Made by a program: the position numbers and the translations under genes
Source of the DNA: Pseudeuparius sepicola
Lineage: Eukaryota; Arthropoda; Insecta; Coleoptera; Anthribidae
Assembly (NCBI GenBank): GCA_963920635.1
Contig: OY987299.1
Coordinates: 65,392,692 to 65,456,691, forward strand
Direction of reading: 5' to 3'
Length of the DNA: 64,000 nucleotides
Shown here: in pieces, positions 30,394 to 42,311 of the stretch
Layout of the letters: every line of letters starts with the position of its first letter
Numbering within the stretch: position 1 is the stretch's first letter
Notes under the pieces: generated by a model
Seen by the model: only the letters and a program-made list of their open reading frames with translations
Database searches by the model: none
What the model was told of the DNA's origin: nothing

Positions 30394-32513
30394 CCAAAAT
30401 GGTTATATTTGAGCGCCAGAAGCTTGAACTATTTAATGGTTAAATAAAAGGCACATTTTTCTAATTACAATATATTTACAATTTGGAATTGTACATCTAG
30501 TGGTTCACAGAAAGTACAGTAGGTAAACTGAGTAGTTAAATTTGATACTTACAATTTATAATTTGTTAAAAAAACTTGGAAAAGATTAAAGTTTACAATA
30601 TAACATTGAAGATGTTCGTGAGCTTAAAAGCAAAACACAAGTAGCACGAAAAGTTCACGTGAGCATTTAAAGTCTTGTTTACGAGCACTTCGAAAATTTG
30701 GACGACAGTTCTACAGAGTACCTTAAAGCCTTCTCAAATTAAAGCTGAGTAGAGGCCACCTTCGCTCCAAGCTCCTTGTTCGTGGATTAGGACCTCGGCT
30801 GGGCCTCGAGACTCGAGCGGGTCGTGGGATGTCCGAGCTGGTGCCGGAAGGTGTGCTCACTACTCTAAGCCGGTTATAACGTTGGTGTGCTGGTACTCAG
30901 TCCGTCCCTGTCTTGCTTACGTGCTTCGCTCACGTACCGGAGTGCATGTAACAGAAAACACAACGAACAGTCTCCGAAAACCAGCGGTCGATGTTTCGAC
31001 GCTTTTACAATTACTAGTTAAATTTATTACATAAAAAGGGGTTAAAAAAGAATTGAATCTGTACAGATTTTGCAATTACATGTGGCAAACCTTAATTAAC
31101 AACCCCAAGATAGATTGAAGCATGTAACTTTGAATTATAGAACCTTGAAATTGGCTGTGAAATAGATTAAAAATGACTATACAAAACGATCAATTATCTC
31201 GACCTCACTTGACTTATAAATTTACTATACAATATTTACAAAATAAAAGGTAACATTAATAAATACAAAAGCATTTGGCGACTTCCCCAGTCGATATCAA
31301 AACACCAGACGAAAAATATTACAGCTACAAAAGCTAAATAACCAAAAAAAGAAACCGTGGTAAAGTTTACGTGCCTTGGTCAACTTAAGGGTTCGTTTTC
31401 CTAAATCTGTGCTAATAAACAAAATTTATGACCAAAATATGTGGCCACAGCTCACTGTGTGCAGCCCACAGAGAAAAGGGGTGAACAGGCCTAGGTGAGA
31501 GTAGCTCAGGAGTTGCCACAATGATGTTATTAATAAAAAATTATTAAAAATTGAGCGGCTACTCACCCAGACTGTGCTACCAGGGGTCCTCTCCGTGGTT
31601 CCACCTGCAGCAGGTCGCCGTCGAAACCCGAAAAATGCGTGGAAATCGTCACTCCACACCTCAATACACGTGGTCTCAGCACATGTAATAAAAGCAGAAA
31701 AACCCAAATTAGCACCGCGAATATATATGCACACCACGTACAGAACCACTTAAGCCGTCCGTGGGGCTGAAAGTTAGGTTTTTAAAAGAGTTTTCACACG
31801 GAAATCTTCTAGACAGAAAATCAAAACCGAACTTTCACCTGACGTGAGATCACCACAAGTCGTCGCTAGGGAAGTGGGCTCATGCCTGTCGCCGGTTCTT
31901 TTTATAACCTCGCCTGCCAAATGATGACGATTTCCGTTTCCAGAACGATTTGGAAGGTTTGGGGAGCCAAATCCATAAAAAAAAAACAATCGGAAGTCGC
32001 CATTTAGGACGACGATGGCAGGCCAGGGTGTCAACTGTCAATTCCGCCAAACTTTTATCACTGATATTAGACTAGTAGAAACGTCGGAAACAAAGAGTGA
32101 TGTTAGTACATGGACTCACCGTGGCGCTTAGTCAATTGCAAACTGAATAAAGTGAATATTGTCTTTATAACTAAAGTCAGACAGTGATTACAACAATGTA
32201 TCTGTTCTAGTAATACATACCTTCAATCGATGAATACAATTTAAACATTTTTGCAAGCGCACATACCCTTTAATAAATAATTTGTTTGGTAACAACAAGG
32301 TAGGCAACTTATTATGCATCCGCTTGTATAGGTGGTTGCAGATAGCAGGGCAACATTTTTTAAAAATCGGTAGGTGTATACGGGGTGTGATGAATTAATA
32401 AGAATTAAATAATGCATTTGAACGCTGTAACGGAAATTAGAGAAAATTTTCGTTACACTTTTATCCCCCCCCCCCTTTAAATATGGGCGTTATGATTGCA
32501 TTTCTAAAAACCA
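30394..32513. other. Unassigned ~2.1 kb stretch, locally CpG-rich
   Basis: The segment at about 30780-30920 is CpG-rich and contrasts with its surroundings. At 31560 the minus strand reads ...GGTAGCACAGTCTGG|GTGAGT, a possible splice donor closing an open minus-strand stretch (to 31749). At 32428-32457 GTAACGGAAATT...AATTTTCGTTAC forms a hairpin beside a C12-14 run (32465-32477). I suspect LTR-element remains but can identify no domain. Confidence 0.35.
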
Positions 32514-32870
32514 ATGGAAATGTTTCAGTTAAGAACATACATTTTCTTTCAAGATACGTATACCGATTTTATCCTCGCCAGGCGCAGAATTGTTTTCTAC
32601 GTTATTTATTATTTTAGTAATTTCCTCTTCACTTACAGGCTTCAGAAATATGGATGTGTCAGGGGTGTGCAAATGTACTTCAAGTATAGCAATTTTGGAT
32701 TGTATAATCTCACTTGTCATTTTTTTTCCAATTTCACTTTTTAACATAATCTACATGTTTGATTGGTTCATTGCATAATTTGAGGTTCAAAAAGATAGGA
32801 AAGTGATCAGTCAGATCACTTTGCAGGATGAGTGACTTTAGAGTCACATTGTTTTTGGTAAATGTCTTTT
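32514..32870 (-). pseudogene. Non-LTR element fragment: end of endonuclease joined to RT start
   Basis: On the minus strand the segment near 32843-32749 contains TDHFPIFLNLKLCNE, matching the SDHxPI end of an APE-type endonuclease. The ORF 32747-32529 continues with FLKPVSEEEITKIINNV and NNSAPGEDKIGIRILKE, the first RT block of CR1/Jockey-like elements. The linker normally found between them is shortened, so an internal deletion is likely. Dead fragment. Confidence 0.7.
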
Positions 32871-33240
32871 CCATAGCTTGGGCAACAAATCTTGACTGAC
32901 CATTTTCGAACCACCAACAGTGTTGAGCATGCTTCGGTAAAAATCTGAAGGTTTTCGATCCCCAATTTCGGTTCCAGAAAGGAGGTCATCTAAACGTTTT
33001 TCTTCACTTGAAGTTAATCTGTGAATTACAGTTTCTTTAATGGTTTTGTACATATTAATTTAGGAGGGTTTTGATACATCATCATAAATATTTGTAACAA
33101 TATCGAGAGGTAAATTAGTTATAACGAGATGGTATTTAGTTTTATCAAATGAAATTCTAGAAATTATAAATTGAGCTTAAATTTGGCTTAACCAAATTTC
33201 TGGTTTGGAAATCCAAAATGGTGGAAATCTGATGGAAGAA
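32844..33240 (-). pseudogene. Mag-like Ty3/gypsy Gag fragment (minus strand)
   Basis: ORF 33053-32844 includes HRLTSSEEKRLDDLLSGTEI and GDRKPSDFYRSMLN, then DLLPKLWKRHLP. This is the conserved order SxxxRLxxLL, GDRxPSxxLRxM, LLxxLWLxRLP of Gag from the Mag group of gypsy elements. Upstream on the same strand, across frameshifts, FPPFWISKPEIWLSQ corresponds to its start. The reading is lost at 32844. The overlap with the adjacent non-LTR fragment marks a junction of two degraded elements. Confidence 0.7.
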
Positions 33241-33427
33241 ATATTTTCAATATCTTTGAGTGTCATTTATAACAGAACAATCACCTGCAATTAAATTTTG
33301 ATTTGGCATTTTATAAATGAAAAATTAGATTCTTTTAAAAGAGACAATATTTTGTGGTGAAGTTTGACTTCCAATTAATAAGTACTGTTTTGAAATTTTC
33401 TTCTCAAGCTCGTTAGTCTTCTACGTC

Positions 33428-33572
33428 TCGGACTGTGTTGCTACCTTGTTTCTGCACCTCTGGAAACGCTGAGGCTGTGTTGCTTCCTGGTTTCTGCACC
33501 CCTGGAAATGCTGGGGCTGTATTGCTTCCTGGTTTCTGCACCTCTGGAAACGCTTGGGCTGTGTTGCTTCCT
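33428..33572 (-). repeat. 42-bp coding-type minisatellite (14-residue repeat)
   Basis: The landmark TCTGCACC recurs at 33451, 33493 and 33535, exactly 42 bp apart. On the minus strand this encodes repeats of PGSNTAxAFPxVQK, about 3.5 copies, with a variant copy using RDV at the end. Because the period is a multiple of three and the frame is open, it was probably part of a protein-coding region. The owner is not identified. Confidence 0.8.
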
Positions 33573-33850
33573 CTGGATAGATGATATCTTCTTCTTCGAC
33601 GTATCATTTATTAATTCAATTCGCGTCGAAGCATGTAAGAGTAGGGCTGCTAAAACCTGGCTCCGTTTATTTATCAATTAGTTGGGCTTTCCCTCAGTAA
33701 TTTGCCAGTTTTAAGTTCAATTAGTTAAAGTTGTATGCAAGTATCGTCGTTGGTCTGTTTCGCCATTTGGAAGTTATGTTTTCCGTGGAAAATTGTGAAT
33801 AGAGATAAATATACTTAAACAACTGTTAATAGTACTACTGGGACTGGGTG
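33573..33850. other. Probable 5' region of LINE-A
   Basis: Contains no ORF I trust. Its right part leads directly into the LINE-A ORF1. The exact 5' end of the element is not visible. Confidence 0.35.
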
Positions 33851-33866
33851 ACGAAGAGGTTCGACC

Positions 33867-34466
33867 GTGTCGATAAATAATTCAATATGGTTAAGGGCAA
33901 TAGAGGAAATCGAGGAGGGCGATGATATGTCTGAAGATCTGATTTCGAAAATTTGTGAGAACTTCTCCAATCAACTGGAAACAAAGCTGAGCAAAAAATT
34001 TGACAATTTTGACAAAAGACTTGTGGAGATTTCCGATGAATTAAAAGGCTTGGATTCCCGTGTTTCGGAGCAATCCACTTCCCAAGAATCAAAATGATGA
34101 ACTGGCACAGGCTCGTAAAAGCATAATTCCATTCGAATTACAGGCGTTGTGGAGAAAGAGGGTGAGAATATAATAACTGAAGCAGTAAAATTTATTAATA
34201 CTAACCTTCATGTGAACTGCGTATTCAGTGACATTGACAGCGCTTTTGGGGTCGGAAAATTAAAATCCTCCCCTCGAATTGTTGTGGTTAATGTTGTCCG
34301 CAATGTTATCAGAAATGAGGTCTTTAACTCCAAACAGAAATTAAAAAACTCCAAGTTTGCTATATTTGAAGATCTAACACCATCACGGTATGAACTCCTA
34401 ATGGCGGCCAAAAAGAAGTTCGGCAAGAACAACGCTTGGTCACTTGGTGAACAAATTTATACATAG
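33867..34466 (+). pseudogene. LINE-A ORF1 protein (RNA-binding type), frameshifted
   Basis: Two frames: 33867-34097 gives an acidic, coiled-coil-like segment (ISKICENFSNQLETKLSKKF, then FDKRLVEISDEL). 34149-34466 gives a globular segment with GVGKLKSSPRIVVVNV and KFAIFEDLTPSRYELLMAAK, then AWSLGEQIYT. The pattern of coiled coil then an RRM-like nucleic-acid-binding domain matches the ORF1 proteins of CR1/L2-like elements (often called L1 transposable element-like or transposase_22). The join between the frames is at about 34097-34149. Cytoplasmic RNA chaperone function is known for the class, not shown here. Confidence 0.7.
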
Positions 34467-34898
34467 AACGAGCGACAAAAGAAGAAAATCTTAATTAAAA
34501 CTGAAGACGATCTTTAATAAGGACATGACTTGATCGACGCGTATGGTACTTAATGTCACATTTCACGGCCATCGCTATGCGCTTGTTTTTCTCTCTTTTT
34601 TCTGTTTGTATAGATTTAGGTATTCTTTATATGGATATCCGCATTTATATGCCTCCCCCTTTGCTTGAATTAAATAATTTTATACCTAATTAATTTCTCA
34701 GTACTGAATAAACTATTTATTATATATAATAATGTAATACTACCCATAGGTTTTTGTTTGTTCAGGCCTATTTTACCTGTCATGAGGTGATCATTAGGAT
34801 TATGCTTTTGTTTTGTTTTATTGTCAATTTGTTTCTTTCCTGCTGAGCCCAAGTATCATAAATTACTTATCTGAAGCTAGAGGTGTTAGACTTACGTT

Positions 34899-36890
34899 TA
34901 TGCAGCATATAAATTAAAATTCTCCCATTTTAATGTTAGATCACTTTGTTCTGATTTTGATTTATTTTCAGAGGCGCTGGGGGGAGAGTCGTTGGATATT
35001 ATTGGGTTATCTGAAACGTGGCTGAGTGCAAATATTCCCGATTATGGTCTGCTAATTGACAATTACAAGTTGATTTGTAAGGATAGGGGGGGTCGAGGTG
35101 GCGGGGTTGCATTTTACATTAAAGATCATATTACATTTAGACTGCTTGAAACCGAGGATACTTGTGATTCCTTGGAGCAGATTTGGGTTGAGGTCAGGGT
35201 GGCGGGTAAGAAGATTTGTTTCGGCTCTCTTTACAGACCTTCGCATCAGAATTTATTAAACTGCCTTAAGAGGTTGGAGGATACGCTGAGTGTGATTATT
35301 CCAGAGGGTGACCATGGTTTTTTTTTGGCGGTGATTTGAATGTGGATTATTTAAAAAATAACAATGACCTTAAACTTTTAAATACTTTTCTTTCAAGGTA
35401 TGGTCTTAACCAGTTAGTTTCTGAACCAACTAGAGTGACTTCAACTACGTCTAGTTTAATTGATCTCTTGGTTGTCTGTTGCACTGATCTTATTGTGGGG
35501 ACCGAGGTTACTAATATGAATGGGATTTCTGATCACTGTATGGTTTCGGCTGAGATCAACATTCCTAAGCCACGTCGTAAACCATTCTTTAAGACATACC
35601 GGGACTTCTCCAATTTCAACATTGATAGTTTTCTGCTCGATCTGCACTCGGTTCACTGGGATTATATTTATTCTCTTCAATGTGTGCGACGAGATGGTTG
35701 ACTTTTTTAATGTGAATGTTATTAATCTCTTCAATACTCATGCCCCATTGAAAACCATTAAAATTTCCAAGCCTCCTGCACCTTGGCTCACTAGTAATGT
35801 TAAGTTCATGATGAAATTGAGGTGGAGACCATTGTCTAAATATAGGCTGAACAGGTCGGAGGCGAACTGGGCGGGTTACAGGGAACTTAGGAATATGGTT
35901 AATGTGGCTGTCAAGTCGGAAAAGCGCACATATTTAAAACACTGCTTCAAATATAACAGTAAACAATTCTGGCGCACACTAAAACATCTCTATGTTTTGG
36001 ACTCTCAGGATGGTCATGGTTCCGTCGAAAGCTCTGGTTCTGCTGATGATTTCAACCATTTTTTTTAGGGATAATACTCCACGGGTGAGCGATGATAATA
36101 ATACTATTCTGAATTCTTACATGAACAAGTCATTTTTGAAGAACACTCCTGGTTTTGGTTTTACTTCCATAACTGGTAGGACGGTGGAGGACATCATCTT
36201 AAAGTTGAAATCAAATGCCACCGGCCCTGATGGAATTAATGCTAAAATGATATTGTATCTGGTCCCTTATCTTTCTGATCACATTGCTTACATTGTCAAT
36301 TTCTGTCTACAAACCATGGTTGTACCTAAATTGTGGAAACAGGCTAATGTTCACCCAGTACCTAAAAATAAAAACCCTACTCAAATGTCCCACTATCGTC
36401 CTATTAGCATTTTGCCCACTATGTCCAAGATACTGGAGAAGGTTGTTTACTTACAACTGAACAATTTTGCCTTGGCCAATAACATCATTCCTCATACACA
36501 ATCTGGCTTCCGACATAAGCACAGCACAACTACCACTTTGCTCGACGTTTTCGATGATTTATATAGGGCTTACGACGTAAAGAAAAACACGTGTCTGGTG
36601 CTGCTAGATTTCAGCAAGGCGTTTGATACAGTGGACTACGCCATTATTTTGAAAAAGCTTGAATACTTCGGTCTGGATAGTTCTGCGTTGTTATTTTTTA
36701 GGAATTACTTAGAAGGTCGTTCCCAGCGGGTCACGCTGAGTAGTGGAAGTTCAGATTTGGTTCAGTTGAGTTGCGGTGTCCCACAGGGCAGTATTTTAGG
36801 TCCTTTGCTGTTTTCTCTTTATACAGCGGATCTTCCCTTTTCTTTAAAGTATTGCTCCTCGCATCAATATGCAGATGACACACATATACA
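34899..36890 (+). pseudogene. LINE-A ORF2, part 1: endonuclease and RT up to YADD
   Basis: The endonuclease begins at about 34914 with FSHFNVRSLCSDFDLF, then LDIIGLSETWLS (catalytic E), and GDLNVDY after a shift in the T-run at ~35325. Near its end is GISDHCMVSAEI, the SDH block. A linker with WLTSNVKFMMKLR follows another shift at about 35680, and a third lies near 36065. The RT (36107-36890) has GPDGINAKMI, HYRPISILPTMSKILEK, QSGFRHKHSTTTTL, LDFSKAFDTVDY, CGVPQGSILGPLLFSLY and ends at QYADDTHI, with the catalytic YADD intact. LINE-B is inserted right after it. Confidence 0.88.
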
Positions 36891-36907
36891 AAATTTAAAA
36901 CAAATTT

Positions 36908-38884
36908 AAAACAAATAAGAGGGACGAAGAAGTAAGCTCTGTTAAAAAAAGGTTCTTTACACAACAGAATATATTGAAATTTGTTAATCTTATGCAAACC
37001 GAATCTTGGGTTGAAGTATTAAGCAAGGCTGGGGTGGATGAGAAATATGAGTGTTTTTTAATATTCTTTTTTATCATTTTGATTCGGCTTTCCCAGTGAA
37101 TACTTCTAGAATTATATTCAACAAAAATTCTCAATACTGGGTAAGTACTGAAATTAGGAACTATTGTAGTTATATAAAGGACTTATATGTTTGGTATAAG
37201 CACACAAACAGCCAGATAGTGTACAAGCATTATAAAACAGAAAGAAAAAAATACAGGAAATTCTTAGCCAACTATAAAAAAAAGTTTGAATGAGAACAAA
37301 ATAATAAATTCAAAGAACAAAACTAAGACTGCTTGGGGCATCATTAATGCCGAGGCAAATAAAAATGAATTAAATTCAAATATATCTATTTAAATTGAAA
37401 ACAGAGTTTTACGCGATCCCGCAAAAATTGCAGAGGTATTCAGTGACAAGTTTGACTTACCATTACAGCAAACAAATAGAACTTTTACAGAACGTAGCCG
37501 GGTCACCACAGTCTCTTTTTAACAGCAGTAAATGAGCTCGAAATAATTAAAATAATTATGAATTTTCCAAATAAATTCTCCGCAGGACTTTATGAGATTA
37601 TTGTGTGTTTTTTAAAACATGTAGCACAGTTGATAAGTAAACCTCTTGTAAATATAATAAACGAGTGTTTACGGCGGGAATATTCCCTGCTGATTTAAAA
37701 AAGGCGAAATTAGTTCCTGTTTTTAAAAATGGGCAACCGACAGGATGCCAATAATTATAGACCAGTTGCACTGCTGTCTTCAGTGTCAAAGGTCTTTGAG
37801 AGAGCGATTTATGACAGAATCATGTATTTCCTATCTCAAAACAACGTTCTTGTTGATCAGCAGTATGGCTTCAGACCAAAAAGGTGCACCGAATTAGCAG
37901 TTTATAAGGCAGTGACGTACATTGTGGAAAAAATTGATAATAATGAAAAGGTTGCAGGTTTATATTTCGACCTCTCAAGGGCCTTTGACACTATCGATCA
38001 CCAGATGATGATTCAGAAGCTTGAGGGGTGCGGGATCAGAGGGACTTGCTTGTCTTTGCTGGAATCGTATCTAGCAAACAGGTATCAAACGGTCAGTGTA
38101 AATGTGGGAGGACGGCAAAGCTTCTCGCTGGCAGTTGAGGTTAGCCGGGGTGTCCCTCATGGTTCGATTCTGGGTCCTCTGCTTTTCTTGCTATACGCGA
38201 ATAGCCTTTCCGGGGGGATGGCTTCGAGGCTGGTTTGTCAGTATGCTGACGATACGTCGGTTATTTTGGCACATGTGTCTGTGGGTCTTAGGTATTCATC
38301 TTGACACTAGTTTAAAATGGGATAAACAAATCACTTTGGAATATAAACTTAACAGCTTGTGTGCACTTATTAGAAGGCTTTGCAGGGTTTTAAACATCGA
38401 AACCATACGATTGTTTTATTTTGCCAGTATACAATCACTTATCTGCTATGGCATCTTGTTCTGGGGTTCATCAAGGAATGGCATTAGGATCTTTAAAGCC
38501 CAAAAACGGATAGTGCCCTGCATCTTTCAATTGCACCCTAGGACATCGTGTAGGCCTTATTTCTCAAAATTGGGCATACTTACTGTTCCGTCCCTCTACT
38601 ACTTGTCACTCATATTGTTTGTGAAAAAGCAACCAGGGCTGTTTAGAACGAATCAGGATCACTACACTGAGGGTATGTCTGTGGTGACCAGTGGTAGGAT
38701 GGACCTTGGCATTCCCGCTCATGCGTCCACCTATTTTCAAAGGGGACCTCACTATAGGTCAATAAAGGCTTACAAAATGCTACCAATTAGGCTCCAGCAA
38801 TTAGTAAACATACAAAAATTTAAAGCAGAGGTGCTCTGCCTCCTGCAAGAAAAATGTTTTTATAATTTTAACTTTACAATGTAA
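36908..38884 (+). pseudogene. LINE-B ORF2: linker and reverse transcriptase with an internal deletion
   Basis: The linker is in pieces (ESWVEVLSKAGVDEKYECFL, then INKNSQYWVSTEIRNYC-like sequence at 37129-37170). RT proper at 37729-38304 shows NNYRPVALLSSVSKVFER, QQYGFRPKRCTELAV, LYFDLSRAFDTIDHQMM, SRGVPHGSILGPLLFLLYAN (G-V-P-H, where Q is usual) and QYADDTSVI. Reading then jumps to LGIHLDTSLKWDKQI in the next frame. The ~70-80 residues normally between YADD and LGxxLDxxLxW are missing, so an internal deletion joined the two parts. The C-terminal section runs open to 38884. Confidence 0.85.
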
Positions 38885-39008
38885 CATTTTAATTTGTGTT
38901 GTCAGTAATATACTATTGAAGGGTGGTTTTTGTACATCTGCATTCATGTGGCATACTTTATATAATGACGTTGCTTTGTTATTGTAAAATAATTTGGTTG
39001 GCATTAAA

Positions 39009-39032
39009 GATATTATTATTATTATTATTATA
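39009..39032 (+). repeat. LINE-B (TTA)n 3' tail
   Basis: Seven ATT/TTA units end LINE-B and mark its junction with the remainder of LINE-A. Confidence 0.8.
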
Positions 39033-39033
39033 T

Positions 39034-39807
39034 ATTTCTTTTGACTACAATTTTCCGCGATACTCAAACTCAACAGTGATTTAGCTGCACTTAATTCCTA
39101 TGCGGGTGCTCACCGATTATTGCTGAACGATAGTAAAACCCAGTTTCTCATAATGGGAAAAGACATACTCTTATTGGAGACTGATGAACACTTTAACTTA
39201 AAACTTAATAACACCCAGTTAGGCAAAACAAAATTATCCAAAATTCTGGGTTTGGTGTTTGATAACGGTTTGCGTTTTGAGATGCACACGCGAAAACTTA
39301 TAGGAAAATGTTTTGGTCTACTCAAATTATTTTACTTGCACAAAGATATTCTTTGACCCCAACATCAAACTCAGATTGTGTGAGAGTAATATTCTTTCAC
39401 ATTTAAGTTATTGCCTTTTAGTATACTGGCCCGCTCTGACTGACAAGGAAAAACATGCTCTGCAAATGGTCCAAAATGCTTGCATAAGATTTTCTTTTGT
39501 CATCATAAAATTTGATCACATCTCCGATGCTTTTAAACGATCTGGATGGTTTAACTTGGAAGAAAGATTTTTCATTCAAATGGCTAAATTCGTGTATTCG
39601 CTTAGCGTTACCTTTCAGCAAGATTATTTGTACTCAAAGTTTATCAAAAATTCTGACCGCCATGCCCTCAATACCCGCAATAGCCACACCTTCTCTGTTC
39701 CTAAACATCGCACAAAGCAATTTGAAAAATCGTTTACTTACAACGCCATAAAAACATTCAATGCCCTTCCACGACACTTTAAATCAGCGTCTAACCCGAG
39801 CCTTTGA
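39034..39807 (+). pseudogene. LINE-A ORF2, part 2: RT thumb and C-terminus
   Basis: Resumes LINE-A after the LINE-B insertion: LNSDLAALNSYAGAHRLLLN, then SKTQFLIMGKDILLLE, then LGLVFDNGLRFEMHTRKLIG. A shift near 39352 (LHKDIL stop, then DPNIKLRLCESNILSHLSYC) leads to the C-terminal block LQMVQNACIRFSF and SGWFNLEERFFIQ. It ends at 39807 with SASNPSL. All pieces match the usual order of a CR1/Jockey-like C-terminus. Confidence 0.85.
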
Positions 39808-39939
39808 CAAGTTGATTAAAAAATATGTTAAATCTAACAGATTGCACTAAGTTTATTTTTTTTGTATCTTAACGACTGACTTGACAGATATTGTATTTAC
39901 GAGTACTGCTTATTTATTTATTTTCTTATGGTGGTTATA

Positions 39940-41456
39940 CACTGTGTCCCGGATAAGAATGAACAGCATGGGGATATTGCAAACGGTGAGAGATAGGGCA
40001 ACGGTTAAATGGGGAAAAAGTTGCGCAATTTTGAGGTCAACAAAATGGCAACGGATTTTTAATATCTTTTTTAGTTTTTGAGTTATTTTGAAAAAAGTAA
40101 AATTTTGCGTTTTCGATTTTATTTTTTTCTGAAGTTGTTATCACAGATAGAGAAAAAAGAAAAACACTTTATTATGGCACTTTTTAAGGGGCCTTAAGAT
40201 GGCGTTTTTAGATTTGTTCTACAACGTTTCGTTTTTGAGAAACCATCTGCAACTTTATTTTTTTAAATACGGACCTGGATTTTTTTTTGTAGATTTGGAA
40301 AGCACTTTTCATTGCAAATACCATGATGTATGACACGAAATATTTTTAAAATGTTTTGAGACAATTATACTGAAAATTCCTTTTTTTCCATTCATTTTTG
40401 TCTAATGTGGCCCTGTATTTAATAATAAGGAGTCTAAATATTAATCAGTATTGACAACAATTTAACTTACAGTTTATTTTTACTTCGAAAACTTAATATT
40501 TTTAAATTGTACGGTCCTGCGTCTGATAAAGTATTTTCCTCTGTTGTTGTACAGCAAACAGTGTCGCATTGTGTTTTGGAGTAAATTCTTCGCTTTTCCT
40601 AATTGCGAGAAGAAAGCTTTAAGCCAACGTAATCAATAACTTTTGCCATTTATTAATTGCAAAAATACATTCGTTCGGCCTCTACACTATTTCTGTGACT
40701 CAAGATATAAATAACATGCTGACATGTTAAATTTGTCGTCATTTGAAAAAGCACCCTCGATTTGTAATGAAATAAATTGTTAACTAAATGATACAAAGGG
40801 AGTTATGACAAATGACAAGGGATTGGTTTCGTTGTTTCAAAGCCTTCTAGGTGGAGGATTTTTATTTATTTTTTATTATCGTATGTGCCGTCCTTTTTAA
40901 GTTCTCCAATTGAAAGATAAGTTATAAGTTAAATTGTTGACAATACTGATTAATATTTAGACTTCTTATTATTAAATACAGGGCCGCATTAGAAAAATAA
41001 ATAATGGAAAAAAGGAATTTTCAGTATAATTGTCTCAAAACATTTTAAAAATATTTGTTGTCATACATCATGGTATTTGCAATGAAAAGTGCTTTCAAAA
41101 TGTGCAAAAAAAAATCCAGGTCCGTATTTAAAAAAATTAAGTTGAAGATGGTTTCTCAAAAACGAAACGTTGTAGAACAAATCCTAAAACGCCACCTTAA
41201 GGTCCCTTAAAAAGTGCCATAAGAAAGTGTTTTTCTTTTTTCTCTATCTGTGATAGCAACTTCAGAAAAAAATAAAATCGAAAACGCAAAATTTTACTTT
41301 TTTCAAAATAACTCAAAAACGAAAAAGATATTAGAAATCTGTTTATGCCATTTTATTGACCTCGAAATTGCGCAACTTTTTCCCCATTTAACCGTTGCCC
41401 TATCTCTCACCGTTTGCAATATCCCCATGCTGTTCATTCTTATCCGGGATACAGTG
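39940..41456. mobile_element. Palindromic mariner-type MITE in the LINE-A 3' UTR (copy 1)
   Basis: Ends CACTGTGTCCCGGATAAG and complement, with TA on both sides (39938-39939 and 41457-41458). The arms (about 39940-40480 and 40905-41456) pair along their length around a ~420 bp unique centre. A related copy is at 59423-60525. It lies between LINE-A's coding end and its (TTA)n tail. Confidence 0.88.
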
Positions 41457-41534
41457 TATAGAGCAGCTTTTAGTTGGATGTCGCCACCGTCTTTCAATTT
41501 ATCTTGTAATTTTGGTAAGCAAACAATAAAGGCT

Positions 41535-41562
41535 ATTTATTATTATTATTATTATTATTATT
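41535..41562 (+). repeat. LINE-A (TTA)n 3' tail
   Basis: A run of nine or so TTA/ATT units after AATAAAGGC, ending the element. Confidence 0.85.
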
Positions 41563-42311
41563 AGTTTTCTTCCTTTTTAACTGCAACTTAATTTTGTTTT
41601 CTTGCCAAATGTATAAATGTCTCGAGTTCCAAGATCATGTCGGGGTCACCAATTATGGCGCGTGCCAATTATTTGAAGAATGTTTTAAATTAAAATTTAG
41701 CTTTTATTCTTAAATAATAAAATATGATGATATTTTATGTATTCTTGTTCTTCTTCTTTGTTTATTCTTCTCCTAGCAACAGGTTTCAAGGAATATCTTA
41801 TTTTTGTAACAATGATAATATTATACAATTATAATACCTGTTGAATCAAACAAACACCACAACCCCATTGGTTTCTCATGTTAGTTATTAATTTGACATT
41901 TTCTTGTAATTGTTTAGAAAACAAAACTGCAACAACTCGACCTTTTTTCCCCTTATTACTAATCTTAATAAAGATTTCGAAAGAATTTTTCCAGGTTCGG
42001 TTAATGTATAAAAGACGTCAGCCTCAGAATCTGCAGTTTAGCTGCATGTGTTGCACGTCTCCTACTCATTTTCGATTAATAATGATCACCATCACTAAAG
42101 TTATTTCTACTAATCCGTTGAAGGCTAAGAGATCAGGACCACACTTAAGTGTTTCAGACAATGTCAAGCTGTAAAAGATATTGATGGAGTAATTGAATAT
42201 CCTTTGTTACTGGAACTCTCTTTGTAGTATTCCACTTTAACTCTATTAGGTCGCGGTACACGTGTGCTGTAATGTCAACATTCCAATTAGAATTTAAAAC
42301 TTCCATAAATG
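41563..42311. other. Possible retroelement LTR remnant
   Basis: TATAAAAGACGTCAG at 42007 looks like a plus-strand core promoter. On the minus strand TTGGTGACCCCGACAT (about 41650) resembles the BEL-type primer-binding site seen at 15645. The two suggest opposite orientations, so I cannot decide; no coding domain is present. The short ORF at 41878-42174 is not recognisable. Confidence 0.3.

Larger units (their letters stand above)
36893..39033 (+). mobile_element. LINE-B: second non-LTR element inserted in the LINE-A RT
   Basis: It enters just after LINE-A's YADDTHI codons and exits before LINE-A resumes with LNSDLAALNSYAGAHRLL. It is 5' truncated (starting in the post-endonuclease linker) and ends with AAAGA then (TTA)n at about 39009-39031. 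The insertion point in so conserved a motif makes the nesting unambiguous. A clear target-site duplication was not found. Confidence 0.85.
33850..41562 (+). mobile_element. LINE-A: CR1/L2-like non-LTR retrotransposon, split by two insertions
   Basis: The order is ORF1 (33867-34466), ORF2 endonuclease and RT (34899-36890), an inserted second LINE (about 36893-39033), the rest of the RT and C-terminus (39034-39807), a 3' UTR interrupted by a palindromic MITE (39940-41456), and a (TTA)n tail (41535-41562). Microsatellite-like 3' ends rather than long poly(A) are common in CR1/L2/I-type elements. The element is full-length or nearly so but carries several frameshifts. Confidence 0.85.

Noticed and set aside
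31426..32034. Minus-strand ORFs of 107 and 86 residues with a possible GTGAGT donor at ~31560
   Set aside because: No recognisable domain, no partner exon and an unclear acceptor. Noted only in the region description.
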